DNA of 64,000 nt, taken from assembly GCA_020633295.1 (NCBI GenBank), contig JACKDW010000027.1:1-64000 (forward strand), read 5' to 3'. This document shows positions 17,015-27,638 of this stretch, in pieces. This DNA is from Myxococcales bacterium (lineage in GTDB: Bacteria; Myxococcota_A; Polyangia; Nannocystales; Nannocystaceae). The notes below the pieces were generated by a model. The model was not told the DNA's origin, did not search any database, and was given only the letters and a program-made list of their open reading frames with translations. The stretch's first letter is position 1. Each line of letters starts with the position of its first letter. The position numbers were made by a program, and so were the translations under genes.

Positions 17015-17064
17015 GTTGCGCCGCCGCAACACCGTGCGCGCGCGCGGCGTTGCGGCGCCGCAAC
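17015..17064. promoter_or_regulatory. Pair of GTTGCG...CGCAAC palindromes upstream of histidine kinase
   Basis: GTTGCGCCGCCGCAAC (17015-17030, 6-bp arms) and GTTGCGGCGCCGCAAC (17049-17064, a perfect 16-bp palindrome) start 34 bp apart and are both followed by ACCG. Two similar sites at about three helical turns in a divergent promoter region look like a dimeric regulator's operator pair. Confidence 0.5.
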
Positions 17065-17153
17065 ACCGCCGCGCGGCCCAGCGAGCCGCCGCGCCACGCC
17101 GCCGCGCAGGGCCGCGCGCGCGGGTGGCATGGATCGTGATACCCAGAGGCTCC

Positions 17154-18044
<891 letters not shown>

Positions 18045-18250
18045 CGACGCGCGCGCGCGGGACAGGACTCAGGCTGCCGATGGCCGCGCGCGCCTGCGGG
18101 CCCACGGCAGCGCGCTCGAGCTGCGCGAGGGCGCGGGGCTCAGACCCAGGGACGCGGCGCCTGCTTCGTCGCTCGCGTCCCGCCGCGCGCGCAAACACTG
18201 GAACCACAGGACATGTCCAATCGCAACGCTGAGCCTGTCCGGGAGGCCTC

Positions 18251-19648
18251 GTGACGAGCTCGGCCGGCCCGCGCCCGCGCGTCGCGATCGTCGACGACGA
18301 GCCGCGCATGGCCGAGATCCTGGCGATGGTGCTGCGGGCCGGCGGCGACGACCCGCCGCTCGAGGTCGAGACGTTCACGTCGCCGCGCGCGTTCCTCCGC
18401 GCGCTCGACGAGGGCGACGCGCGCTTCGACCTCCTGCTCACCGACCTGAAGATGCCGCGCGTCGACGGCGTCGAGCTGACCCGGCGCGCCCGCGCGATCG
18501 ATCCCGAGCTCCCGGTCGTGCTGATCACCGCGCACGCCACCGTCGAGACGGCGGTCGCGGCCATGAAGCAGGGCGCGATCGACTACCTCACCAAGCCGGT
18601 CGACAACGAGCGCTGCCGCCAGTGCGTCCGCCAGGCGCTCGCGCGCGGCCAGCTCGCCCGCGAGAACCGCTACCTCCGCGCCCAGCTCCGCCACGAGCAC
18701 GGCCTCGACGCGGTCGTCGCCGTCAGCGAGAGCATGCGCGCCGTGCTGGAGCTCGCGCGCCGGGCCGCGGCGAGCCGCAGCACCGTGCTGATCAGCGGCG
18801 AGAGCGGGACCGGCAAGGAGCTCGTCGCGCGCGTCATCCACCTGCACAGCCGCCGCGTCGCGCAGCCCTTCGTGGCCGTGAACTGCAAGGCGTTCGCCGA
18901 GAGCGTGCTCGAGTCCGAGCTCTTCGGCCACGTCCGCGGCGCGTTCACGGGCGCGTCGCACAGCCGCCGCGGCGTGTTCGAGCGCGCCGCCGGCGGCACG
19001 CTGCTGCTCGACGAGCTCGGCGAGGTCTCGCTCGAGTTCCAGGCCAAGTTGCTGCGCGCGCTGCAGGAGCGCGAGGTCCTGCCGGTCGGCGGCGAGCAGC
19101 CGCGCCCGGTCGACGTGCGCGTGGTCGCGGCGACGAACCGCGCGCTGCCGGACGAGGTCACGGCGGGCCGCTTCCGCGAGGACCTGTACTTCCGGCTCGC
19201 CGTGATCCCGATCCACATCCCCCCGCTGCGCGCGCGGCCGGATGACATCCTCCCGCTCGCGCGGCGCTTCTTCATCCGCCTCACCCGCGAGCTCGGGCGC
19301 GACGCGCTGCTCGGGTGGACCCCGGAGGTCGAGCGCTGGCTGACCGCGCACGCGTGGCCGGGCAACGTGCGCGAGCTCGAGAACACGATCGAGCGCGGCG
19401 TGGTGCTCGCGCGGGGCGATCGCGTCGAGCTCTCGGACCTGGTCCTCGGGTCATCGCGACCGCGCGCCGGCGAGGCGCCCGCGACCGCGCGCCGGCTGAC
19501 GCTGCAGCAGCACCTCGACGAGGCCGCGCGCGCGCGCGTCGAGCAGGCGCTGCGCGACGCCGACGGCGTGCGCGTGGCCGCGGCGCGCGAGCTCGGCGTC
19601 GAGCGCACGACGCTCTACCGGCTGATGAAGCGCTTCGACCTCGAGTGA
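18251..19648 (+). CDS. NtrC-family sigma-54-dependent response regulator
   Basis: 465 aa, GTG start with a GGAGG site 5 nt upstream. The receiver domain has DDE acidic residues and phospho-acceptor D65 in LLTDLKMP. The AAA+ domain has Walker A GESGTGKE (183-190), the sigma-54 contact loop GAFTGA (230-235), Walker B GGTLLLDEL and the RFREDLYFRL sensor region. A Fis-type helix-turn-helix (RVAAARELGVERTTLYRLMKRF) ends the protein. All residues for sigma-54 activation are present, in contrast to its broken partner kinase. A GGACATGTCC palindrome lies 33 bp upstream. Confidence 0.93.
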   Translation: MTSSAGPRPRVAIVDDEPRMAEILAMVLRAGGDDPPLEVETFTSPRAFLRALDEGDARFDLLLTDLKMPRVDGVELTRRARAIDPELPVVLITAHATVETAVAAMKQGAIDYLTKPVDNERCRQCVRQALARGQLARENRYLRAQLRHEHGLDAVVAVSESMRAVLELARRAAASRSTVLISGESGTGKELVARVIHLHSRRVAQPFVAVNCKAFAESVLESELFGHVRGAFTGASHSRRGVFERAAGGTLLLDELGEVSLEFQAKLLRALQEREVLPVGGEQPRPVDVRVVAATNRALPDEVTAGRFREDLYFRLAVIPIHIPPLRARPDDILPLARRFFIRLTRELGRDALLGWTPEVERWLTAHAWPGNVRELENTIERGVVLARGDRVELSDLVLGSSRPRAGEAPATARRLTLQQHLDEAARARVEQALRDADGVRVAAARELGVERTTLYRLMKRFDLE

Positions 19649-19654
19649 GCGCGC

Positions 19655-21295
19655 TCAGTGCACGAGCGCGTCGGAGCCGAAGCGCGCGGGCGTCTCGATG
19701 CAGCACAGCGAGTGTCGGTCGCAGCGGTAGCGCGCCGCGCCCACGCCCTCCCCGTCGCAGCGGGCCTGGTTGAAGGACAGCCCGTTGCCGAGGCGGCCGC
19801 GCGCGTTGAGCCCCCAGCAGCGCACCTCGCCGGTCTCGAGCAGCGCGCAGCTGTGATACTCGCCGACCGCGACCGCGACCGCGGGCGCCGGCAGCTCGAC
19901 CGCCGCGATGTCGCCGGGGCGCTCGTCGTCGCCGATCGTCTCGAACGAGCCCTCCCCGACCCCGAGCTGACCGAACTCGTTGGGCCCCCAGCAGCGCACC
20001 GCGCCCGACTCGAGCCGCGCGCAGGTGTGGCGCGCGCTCGCCAGCTCGAGGACGGGCTCGGGCAGCGCGACGAAGTCATCGTCGCCCAGCGGCTCGTCGT
20101 CGCCGAGCGTCTGCGTGTGCCCGAGGCCGAGCTGGCCGGCCGCGTTCGCGCCCCAGCAGCGCGCCTCGCCCGACGTCGCGCGCGCGCAGGTGAAGCCGCG
20201 CCCGGCGAGCGCGTCCGCGAGCGGGGCGCTCAACGTGAGCGACACCGCGTCCGCGACGAGCAGCGCGCTCTCGGTCGCGCCCTGTCCAAGCTGTCCTGAA
20301 GAACCTGATCCCCAGCACAGCACGTCGCCGCCCAGCAGGACCGCGCACGAGTGCCCCTCCCCCGCGCTCAGCGTCTCCGCAGGGCCGGGCAGCGGGATCG
20401 GCCCGTAGCTCGCGGGCGGCTCGTCGTCGCCGACGTGCGCGAGCACGTCGTCGCTGAGGCCGAGCGCGAGCGAGGCGCCCCAGCAGTAGGCGGCGCCCCC
20501 GCCCGAGAGCGCGCAGCTGTGGTGCGCGCCCGCGCGCAGCGTCGCGACCTCGAAGTCTGGCGGCAGCTCGACCGGCGCGCCGTCGGCCGGCGCCTCGTCG
20601 TCGCCGATGATCTCGGAGTCGCCGCGCCCGAGCTCGCCGAATTGATTCAGCCCCCAGCAGCGCACCGCGCCGCCCTCGAGCAGCGCGCAGGGGGGCGCGT
20701 CGCCGGCCGCGAGCGCCACCGCGGCGCCGCCGAGCGCGACGGTCGGCGTCCACGCGGGCGCCTCGTCGTCGCCGATCGCGTCGGCGCCGGGCAGCCCGAG
20801 CTGCCCGTGGGCGTTCTCCCCCCAGCAGCGCACGGCGCCATCCTGCTGCAAGAGACAGGTGTGAGCTGCGCCCGCGACGAGCTGCGCGTAGCCGGGCGAC
20901 GGCGCGCGGCAGCTCTCCTCGCAGCCGTCGCCGGGCGCCGTGTTGCCGTCGTCGCAGGTCTCGAGCCCGAGCGCGGTGTAGCCGTCGCCGCAGGTCGCCC
21001 ACGCGCAGTCGGGCGTGCAGAGGCCCGCGGCGCTGTTGCTCGAGCCGTTGTCGCACTCCTCGCCCTCGTCCTCGCGACCGTCGCCGCAGACGGCCTGCGG
21101 CGCCGGGTCCTCGCCCGTCGACGCGCCGGCGTCACCGGTCGCGCCGCACTCGCCGGTGCTCGCCTCGCCGCAGCCGTCGGTCTCGACGGACGCGTCGCCG
21201 CAGGCGAGCGCGCACGCCGACGCGAGCGCGAGCCGCCGGCGCGTCGCGTCGAGGACCTGACGACGCGGACGCGCGCGCTGACGCGGAGAGCTCAC
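19655..21295 (-). CDS. RCC1-repeat lipoprotein with myxobacterial Cys-rich repeats
   Basis: 546 aa, GTG start with a G-rich ribosome-binding site. The signal peptide ends in ACALAC. Residues 65-130 contain two CGDG...CDDGNT units of the myxobacterial Cys-rich (DUF4215-like) type. About seven RCC1-type beta-propeller blades follow, each with a SCAL...G.VRCWG...GQLG signature and a GDDE insertion. RCC1-like propellers in secreted bacterial proteins are usually binding scaffolds. It ends 6 bp from the response regulator gene in convergent orientation. Surface location is inferred from the signal and repeats. Confidence 0.85.
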   Translation of the reverse strand: MSSPRQRARPRRQVLDATRRRLALASACALACGDASVETDGCGEASTGECGATGDAGASTGEDPAPQAVCGDGREDEGEECDNGSSNSAAGLCTPDCAWATCGDGYTALGLETCDDGNTAPGDGCEESCRAPSPGYAQLVAGAAHTCLLQQDGAVRCWGENAHGQLGLPGADAIGDDEAPAWTPTVALGGAAVALAAGDAPPCALLEGGAVRCWGLNQFGELGRGDSEIIGDDEAPADGAPVELPPDFEVATLRAGAHHSCALSGGGAAYCWGASLALGLSDDVLAHVGDDEPPASYGPIPLPGPAETLSAGEGHSCAVLLGGDVLCWGSGSSGQLGQGATESALLVADAVSLTLSAPLADALAGRGFTCARATSGEARCWGANAAGQLGLGHTQTLGDDEPLGDDDFVALPEPVLELASARHTCARLESGAVRCWGPNEFGQLGVGEGSFETIGDDERPGDIAAVELPAPAVAVAVGEYHSCALLETGEVRCWGLNARGRLGNGLSFNQARCDGEGVGAARYRCDRHSLCCIETPARFGSDALVH

Positions 21296-21320
21296 CCCCC
21301 TGTTGTACCAGCGCGCGGGC

Positions 21321-21349
21321 TTGACAGCGTAAAAACGCGCGCGCTATCA
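21321..21349 (+). promoter_or_regulatory. Promoter of adenosine deaminase-like gene
   Basis: TTGACA (21321-21326) and CTATCA (21344-21349) are spaced by 17 bp. The -10 box ends 8 nt before the ATG at 21358, so the transcript would start at or very near the start codon. Confidence 0.7.
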
Positions 21350-21357
21350 GGCGATCG

Positions 21358-22287
21358 ATGTCGCGCGAGGGTCACGGCCCCCGGGGGCTCCCGGACCTCC
21401 ACCGGCACCTCGACGGGTCCCTGCGCCGCGAGACGCTGGAGCAGCTCGTGGCGCAGGCGGGGCGCGCGGTGCCACATGACCTCGAGTTCAGCCCCGGCAT
21501 GGGCCTCGAGGCCGCGCTCGAGCGCTTCGCGTTCACGCTCTCGCTGCTGCAGACCCCCGCGGTCGTGCGCCGCGTCGCCGCCGAGATCTGCGAGGACGCG
21601 CGCGCCGAGGGGGTCACGACCCTCGAGCTGCGCTTCGCCCCCCAGCTGCACGGGCGGCGCGGCGCGAGCCTCGAGGAGGTCGTCGACGCCGCGCTCGCGG
21701 GGCTCGCCGGGCGCGCCGGCCTGATCCTCTGCGGCCTGTACGGAGAGCCACCCGCGATCCTCGAGCGGCTCGTCGACGTCGCCGCGCCGCGGCCCGGCGT
21801 CGTCGGGCTCGACCTCGCGGGCGGGCCCGCGCCGAGCCACCGCTGGGGGCTCCTGGACTACGCGGGCGCGTTCCGCCGCGCGCGTCTTCATGGACTCGGT
21901 CGCACCGTGCACGCCGGCGAGGGTCGACCGCCCGCCGAGATCCGCGTCGCGATCGAGCAGCTCGGCGCCCAGCGGATCGGGCACGGCACGACGCTGCTCG
22001 AAGAGCCCGCGCTGGTCGAGCTCGTGCGTGCGCGCGGCGTGACGATCGAGGCCTGCCCGACTTCGAATGTGCACACCGGCGCGCTCAAGAGCCCGCGCGA
22101 GCACCCGCTCCCGCGCTGGCTCGAGCTCGGCGTGCGCGCCTGCGTCGCCCCGGACAACACGCTGCTCTCCCGGGTCAACGCGCGAGAGGAGCACGCGCGC
22201 GCCCTCGAGATCCCCGGGATGACGCCGACGAAGCTGCGGCTGGCGATCGCCCACGGTCACGCCGCAGCCTTTCGACGCGCGTCGTGA
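21358..22287 (+). CDS. add: Adenosine deaminase family protein
   Basis: 309 aa amidohydrolase. Zinc and catalytic motifs appear in order: LHRHLDGS (H15, H17), HAGEG, IGHGTTL, CPTSN and the Asp in VAPDNTLLS. The final pair is DN where animal-type enzymes have DD, as in many bacterial ADA proteins. The reaction would be deamination of adenosine or a related purine or modified nucleoside. The length is slightly below the usual 330-350 aa. Its promoter implies a leaderless message. It is a single gene. Confidence 0.88.
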   Translation: MSREGHGPRGLPDLHRHLDGSLRRETLEQLVAQAGRAVPHDLEFSPGMGLEAALERFAFTLSLLQTPAVVRRVAAEICEDARAEGVTTLELRFAPQLHGRRGASLEEVVDAALAGLAGRAGLILCGLYGEPPAILERLVDVAAPRPGVVGLDLAGGPAPSHRWGLLDYAGAFRRARLHGLGRTVHAGEGRPPAEIRVAIEQLGAQRIGHGTTLLEEPALVELVRARGVTIEACPTSNVHTGALKSPREHPLPRWLELGVRACVAPDNTLLSRVNAREEHARALEIPGMTPTKLRLAIAHGHAAAFRRAS

Positions 22288-22427
22288 CGTCGGCGAGGCT
22301 CGTCGAGACCCATACAAATGCGGACAGCCGCGGCGACAACGGCCGCCGGACTGGTGTATATCCATCGCAACGCTCGTTGGCACGTCACGTGTCGTGGGCA
22401 CATGCATCGATTGTCTGGAGTTGTCCC

Positions 22428-23735
22428 GTGGTTCAAGTCAACGCGTCCTTCGTGTCGTTCCTCCTCAACCACCCCGGCCGCGCGCTGTTCGTGCCGCTGC
22501 TCGGGCTGACCCTGCTGGCGCCCGTCGGCTGCGGCGACAGCGGGACCGGCGAGACCGACAGCGGCACCGAGGACGGCAGCGACGGCGAGACCGACGAGAC
22601 GAACGCCGGCACCACCGCGGGTCCCGACGAGACGACCGCCGGGCCAGGCGGGAGCGAGAGCGAGTCGAACAGCGGTGATGGAGACGGCGACGGCGACGGC
22701 GACGGAGACGGCGACGGAGACGGCGACGGAGACGGAGACGGCGACGGAGACGGCGACGGAGACGGTGACGGTGACGGTGACGGTGACGGCGACGGTGACG
22801 GAGACGGCGACGGTGACGGTGACGTCGACGTCGCCCAGTGCTACTCGGACAAGTTCTCCGTCGAGGTCCCGCTCGCCGACTACGACCAGTTCAACCCGGT
22901 CGTCGGCTCCCACTGCGTCGGCACCAACCACCAGGACATCGTCGACGTCGAGCGCGTGGTGTTCCTCGGCGACTCGGTGACCGTCGGCACCCCGCCGTCC
23001 CCGGCGAACTCCTTCTACCGCTCCGTCATGGCCGACGCGCTCGCCGAGAAGTTCGGCCTCGAGCCGCCCTCGGGCCTGTGGAAGCAGGTCAACTTCATCG
23101 ACGGCGTGTCGCTGCAGAAGGACTCCGGCGACTTCAGCAGCTGCTCGAAGTGGGGCGCGCGCACCGACGACTTCGCCGCCCAGATCGCGGGCTGCTTCAA
23201 CGGCCCCGAGCTCGCGCGCACGCTGATCGTCACGACCATGGGCGGCAACGACCTGGCGAGCATCGCCAAGGACGCGACCGACCCCATGAACCCGATCTCC
23301 GAGGACGAGGTCTACGCGCGCATCGACGAGGTCGTGGACTACCTCGACGGCCTGCTGGCCTACGCGACCGACCCCATGAACTTCCCCAACGGCGCCTACG
23401 TCGTGTTCGCCAACGTCTACGAGTACACCGACCGCACCGGGGACCTCGGCGTGTGCCAGGCGGCGCAGTTCCAGAACCTCTCCGGCATGTGGCCCGAGGG
23501 CATGCCGTACATCAACTACCTCAACGAGGGCTTCATGAACCTCGCGGTCGCCTACGGCACCGACATGATCTTCATGTCCGAGGAGTTCTGCGGCCACGGC
23601 TTCTACTTCGACGACATGGACACGGTGTGCTACGAGCCCGACGCCGAGAACTGGTTCGACTTCACCTGCATCCACCCCACGCCCAACGGTCACGGCAACC
23701 TCGCGGGCATGTTCATGGCGGTCATCAACGAGTGA
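22428..23735 (+). CDS. SGNH/GDSL hydrolase-like lipoprotein with long Gly-Asp linker
   Basis: 435 aa from a GTG at 22428 with TGGAG upstream. The signal peptide ends in the lipobox APVGC. A Thr/Glu/Gly/Ser segment and then a pure Gly-Asp alternation of about 50 residues form a linker to the catalytic domain. That domain has the block I motif VVFLGDSVTVG, block III-like TTMGGNDLAS and block V-like CIHPTPNGHGN, matching SGNH hydrolases, with Cys residues suggesting disulfides. Likely a surface esterase or carbohydrate acetylesterase; the substrate is unknown. Confidence 0.82.
   Translation: MVQVNASFVSFLLNHPGRALFVPLLGLTLLAPVGCGDSGTGETDSGTEDGSDGETDETNAGTTAGPDETTAGPGGSESESNSGDGDGDGDGDGDGDGDGDGDGDGDGDGDGDGDGDGDGDGDGDGDGDGDGDVDVAQCYSDKFSVEVPLADYDQFNPVVGSHCVGTNHQDIVDVERVVFLGDSVTVGTPPSPANSFYRSVMADALAEKFGLEPPSGLWKQVNFIDGVSLQKDSGDFSSCSKWGARTDDFAAQIAGCFNGPELARTLIVTTMGGNDLASIAKDATDPMNPISEDEVYARIDEVVDYLDGLLAYATDPMNFPNGAYVVFANVYEYTDRTGDLGVCQAAQFQNLSGMWPEGMPYINYLNEGFMNLAVAYGTDMIFMSEEFCGHGFYFDDMDTVCYEPDAENWFDFTCIHPTPNGHGNLAGMFMAVINE
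22677..22830 (+). repeat. GAC-GGC/GGA hexanucleotide repeat encoding a Gly-Asp tract
   Basis: About 25 imperfect copies of a 6-bp unit alternating GAC with GGN, with the third base varying between c, a and t. Codon variation at a constant amino-acid pattern suggests selection on the linker and would limit replication slippage. Confidence 0.85.
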
Positions 23736-23763
23736 CGTGTGGGCGCCCGCGCGCGCGCCGAGG

Positions 23764-23769
23764 TACGAT
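23764..23769 (+). promoter_or_regulatory. -10-like TACGAT before acyl-CoA dehydrogenase
   Basis: TACGAT ends 8 nt before the ATG at 23778, the spacing expected for a leaderless transcript. No clear -35 box. Confidence 0.4.
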
Positions 23770-23777
23770 GGCCGCGC

Positions 23778-24953
<1,176 letters not shown>

Positions 24954-25005
24954 GGGCCTGACGCGCCGTCAGGCTGCGGCGCGCGGAGCCGCGCGCGCGC
25001 TAGAA

Positions 25006-25023
25006 CATGTCTATATGGACATG
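25006..25023. promoter_or_regulatory. CATGTC/GACATG inverted repeat upstream of YHYH gene
   Basis: CATGTC (25006-25011) and GACATG (25018-25023) are perfect arms around an AT-rich TATATG spacer, about 100 bp before the YHYH-domain gene. It shares the ACATGT core seen in other gaps of this window and may be a regulator site. Confidence 0.4.
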
Positions 25024-25124
25024 AGTCAAGTCGCGGCTTCAGGCTCGCGCCCGCCGCCCGGAGCTTGCTACGGTGAACGAGCGCCGCGACGGCGCGCCGC
25101 AGCACCCGCGAAAGGACAAGCCCC

Positions 25125-26093
25125 GTGACGACCTCAACGCTCCCGCGCCGCGCCGGGACGACCGCCCTGCTCGCGCTCGCGAGCGCCCTCGCGTGCAGCG
25201 GCGGCGACGGCGAGACCGGCGAGACCGGCGAGACCGCCGGCGAGGACATCACCGGCGTCGTGTTCACGCGCCGCAGCTCCGACTGCGCCGACTACGTCAA
25301 CGACTACACCGCGACCGCGCGCGACATCCAGCGTGACCAGGAATTCGCGGCCACGGTCAGCGTGAGCCAGGACGGCAGCCAGTGCGTGTTCGAGTCGAAC
25401 ACGATCCCCAACCACGACTTCGACGACGCGACCGCGAGCTTCGCGACGCCGGTCGCCGAGGTCCCGCGCACGCTCTCGATCCCGCGCAACCCGTCCGCCG
25501 CCGCCGCGCCGACCGGGCTCACGCTCGACTCCCTCGACGCGGTGATGCTCAACGGCGTCGTCGTCGATCTGTTCTCCGCCGGCTGCTGGAACGTCGGCGA
25601 CGGCTTCATCGGCTGCTTCGAGCTCAACACGCCCTGGCGTAAGGACCCGATGCACCCGAGCAACACCTTCGGCGCCGACGCCCACCACGCGCACACGCAG
25701 CCCGACGGCACGTATCACTATCACGGCGACCCCGTGGCGATGTGGGACGAGAGCCCCGGCGACAACGGCTCCCCGGTGATCGGCTTCGCCGCCGACGGCT
25801 TCCCGATCTACGGCGGCTACTTCAACGACGGCGGCAACCTGCGCCGCGCGGTCTCGGGGTACACGCTCAAGCCCGGCACGCGCCCGAGCGGCGCGGACGG
25901 GCCCGGGGGCGCCTACGACGGCACCTACATCGACGACTTCGAGTTCACCGGCGCCGGCGACCTCGACGAGTGCAACGGCATGACGGTCGACGGGCAGTAC
26001 GGCTACTACGTCACCGACGCGTACCCGTGGCTGCTGCGCTGCTTCCACGGCACGCCGGATCCGTCGTTCAAGAAGATGATGGGCGCGCCGTAG
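25125..26093 (+). CDS. YHYH-domain lipoprotein
   Basis: 322 aa from a GTG at 25125 (AAAGGAC upstream). The signal peptide ends in ALAC, followed by a short GETGETGET linker. The domain contains the diagnostic GTYHYHGDP, together with HHAHTQPDG, IGFAADGFPIYGG and a paired-Cys C terminus (DECNGM, LLRCFHG). This YHYH family is widespread in marine bacteria and has no assigned enzymatic role; the His-rich motif suggests metal binding. It is transcribed alone. Confidence 0.85.
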   Translation: MTTSTLPRRAGTTALLALASALACSGGDGETGETGETAGEDITGVVFTRRSSDCADYVNDYTATARDIQRDQEFAATVSVSQDGSQCVFESNTIPNHDFDDATASFATPVAEVPRTLSIPRNPSAAAAPTGLTLDSLDAVMLNGVVVDLFSAGCWNVGDGFIGCFELNTPWRKDPMHPSNTFGADAHHAHTQPDGTYHYHGDPVAMWDESPGDNGSPVIGFAADGFPIYGGYFNDGGNLRRAVSGYTLKPGTRPSGADGPGGAYDGTYIDDFEFTGAGDLDECNGMTVDGQYGYYVTDAYPWLLRCFHGTPDPSFKKMMGAP

Positions 26094-26132
26094 CGCGGCG
26101 CTCGAGCGGCGCCTGCTCGGGCGCACCTCGTC

Positions 26133-26603
26133 TCACGGCAGCGCGCGCGCGGCCAGCCGCAGCGCCTGGCGACGCTCGGACTCCTTCCAGCGCCGGACGT
26201 CCTCGGCGGTCTCGGGCTCGAAGCGCGGCACCGCGGTCGGCTCCCCGTCGTCGGTCATCGCGACCATGATGAAGAAGCACGACATCACGTGACGCTCGAC
26301 GCGGGTGCGGTGATTGGCGGCGATGACACGGATCCCGATGTCCATCGAGGTGCGACCGACTCGGTTGACGCAGGCCTTAAAGGTCACGAGCTCCCCGACG
26401 AACACCGGCGCGCGAAACATCGCGTCGTCGAGCAGCAGCGTGACCACGTAGTGACCGCTGTAGCGCGCGGCGCAGCTGTAGGCGACCTCATCGAGCAGCT
26501 TGAGCAGCGCGCCGCCGTGGACCTTGCCCGAGAAGTTCACCATGTCGGGGGTCATCAGGGTGGTGAGCTCGAGGCGCCGGGGGTGGTCTTGCGAGTCGCT
26601 CAT
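26133..26603 (-). CDS. Hotdog-fold acyl-CoA thioesterase
   Basis: 156 aa from the ATG at 26603. The sequence MTPDMVNFSGKVHGGALLKLLDEVAY has the conserved N-x-x-G-x-x-HGG...D pattern of YciA/BACH-type acyl-CoA hydrolases. RVGRTSMDIGIRV and FFIMVAMTDDGEP are the later strands. It hydrolyses acyl-CoA to free acid and CoA; chain length is not predictable. The C-terminal helix with FEPETAEDVRRW is typical. Confidence 0.9.
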   Translation of the reverse strand: MSDSQDHPRRLELTTLMTPDMVNFSGKVHGGALLKLLDEVAYSCAARYSGHYVVTLLLDDAMFRAPVFVGELVTFKACVNRVGRTSMDIGIRVIAANHRTRVERHVMSCFFIMVAMTDDGEPTAVPRFEPETAEDVRRWKESERRQALRLAARALP

Positions 26604-26765
26604 GACCCCCGAGAGTACCCGGCGCGACGCGACGGGTCCGCGCGCGGACGCGCGACGACGGGCGCCCGCGCGCGAGCTCGCCGAGGCCGCCCGGGTCCGC
26701 GGATCGTCGTGATCGCCTCGGGCCACGTCGCGGTCTGCGACGACGCGCGCGCCCGCGGAGCGCTG

Positions 26766-27524
26766 CTACTCGCAGGGCGGCGTCCAGCTCAGGCCGGTGC
26801 ACAGGACCGCGTCGAAGTCGCCGGCGAGCTGCCAGTCCCCCGCGTCGATCGTGAGCTCGCCCGAGAGCAGCGGCGGCGCGTCGATCACCTGGGGCGGCGA
26901 GGTCTCCTCGAGCTCGGGGAACACCACGTCGACCGACAGTCCCGCGCCGTCCTCGGTGTGGTACTCGCCGTTGACGCGGAGCGCGACGCCGCCCCAGAGA
27001 GAGCCCTCCTCGATGCCCCGGATCAGCATGTAGTCGCCCTCCTCCGGGTACGGCTCGTCCGCGACGAGCGTGCCGCTGTAGAGGAACAAGGCCGCGCCCC
27101 GGGCGGTCGGGCAGCTCGCGCAGAGGTACAGGCCGTAGCGCGCGTGCGTGAAGGCGACCGGCCCGAGCGGGGTCGCGCCGCTGACCGCCGCGTTGCTGTC
27201 GACGACCGCCGGGCAGATCTTGAGGCCCTGGTACTCGGGCGAATGCCAGGAGCACTCCTCCTCCGCGCCCGTCGTCGCGCCGGGCTCCGTCGCGCTCGCG
27301 TCCGACGACGAGCTGGCGCCCGGGCCCGACTCGCTCACGCCGGTCGACGCGCTCGCGTCGCCGCTGGTCTCGCCCGTCGAGGCGCCGATCGTGGTGCTCT
27401 CGCCCGCGCCCGTCGACGCCGACTCGGTCGTCGACTCTGTTGTGTCCGAATCGTCAGGTTTGGGCGCGCACGCCAGCGGCAGGAGGAGCGCGAGCAGCCG
27501 GGAGTGGAGCGCGGAGCGAGGCAC
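26766..27524 (-). CDS. Lipoprotein of unknown function with Ser/Thr-rich linker
   Basis: 252 aa, ATG start. The signal peptide ends near LPLACAPK, followed by about 65 residues rich in Ser, Thr, Gly and Glu that act as a spacer, then a compact domain with Cys residues (ECSWHSP, LKICPAV, YLCASCPT, VLCTGLSWTPPC). I recognise no family for the domain. The architecture is that of many myxobacterial surface lipoproteins. Confidence 0.72.
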   Translation of the reverse strand: MPRSALHSRLLALLLPLACAPKPDDSDTTESTTESASTGAGESTTIGASTGETSGDASASTGVSESGPGASSSSDASATEPGATTGAEEECSWHSPEYQGLKICPAVVDSNAAVSGATPLGPVAFTHARYGLYLCASCPTARGAALFLYSGTLVADEPYPEEGDYMLIRGIEEGSLWGGVALRVNGEYHTEDGAGLSVDVVFPELEETSPPQVIDAPPLLSGELTIDAGDWQLAGDFDAVLCTGLSWTPPCE

Positions 27525-27638
27525 GCTCGCTCTGACACCGAGGACCCGAGGCTTTCTGAGCGCCCGCGAAAAACCGCCGCGCGTGCCCGCGAGTCGGCGC
27601 GCGCCGGTCGGCTCGCGCGACGACCTCCGCCGAGAGGG

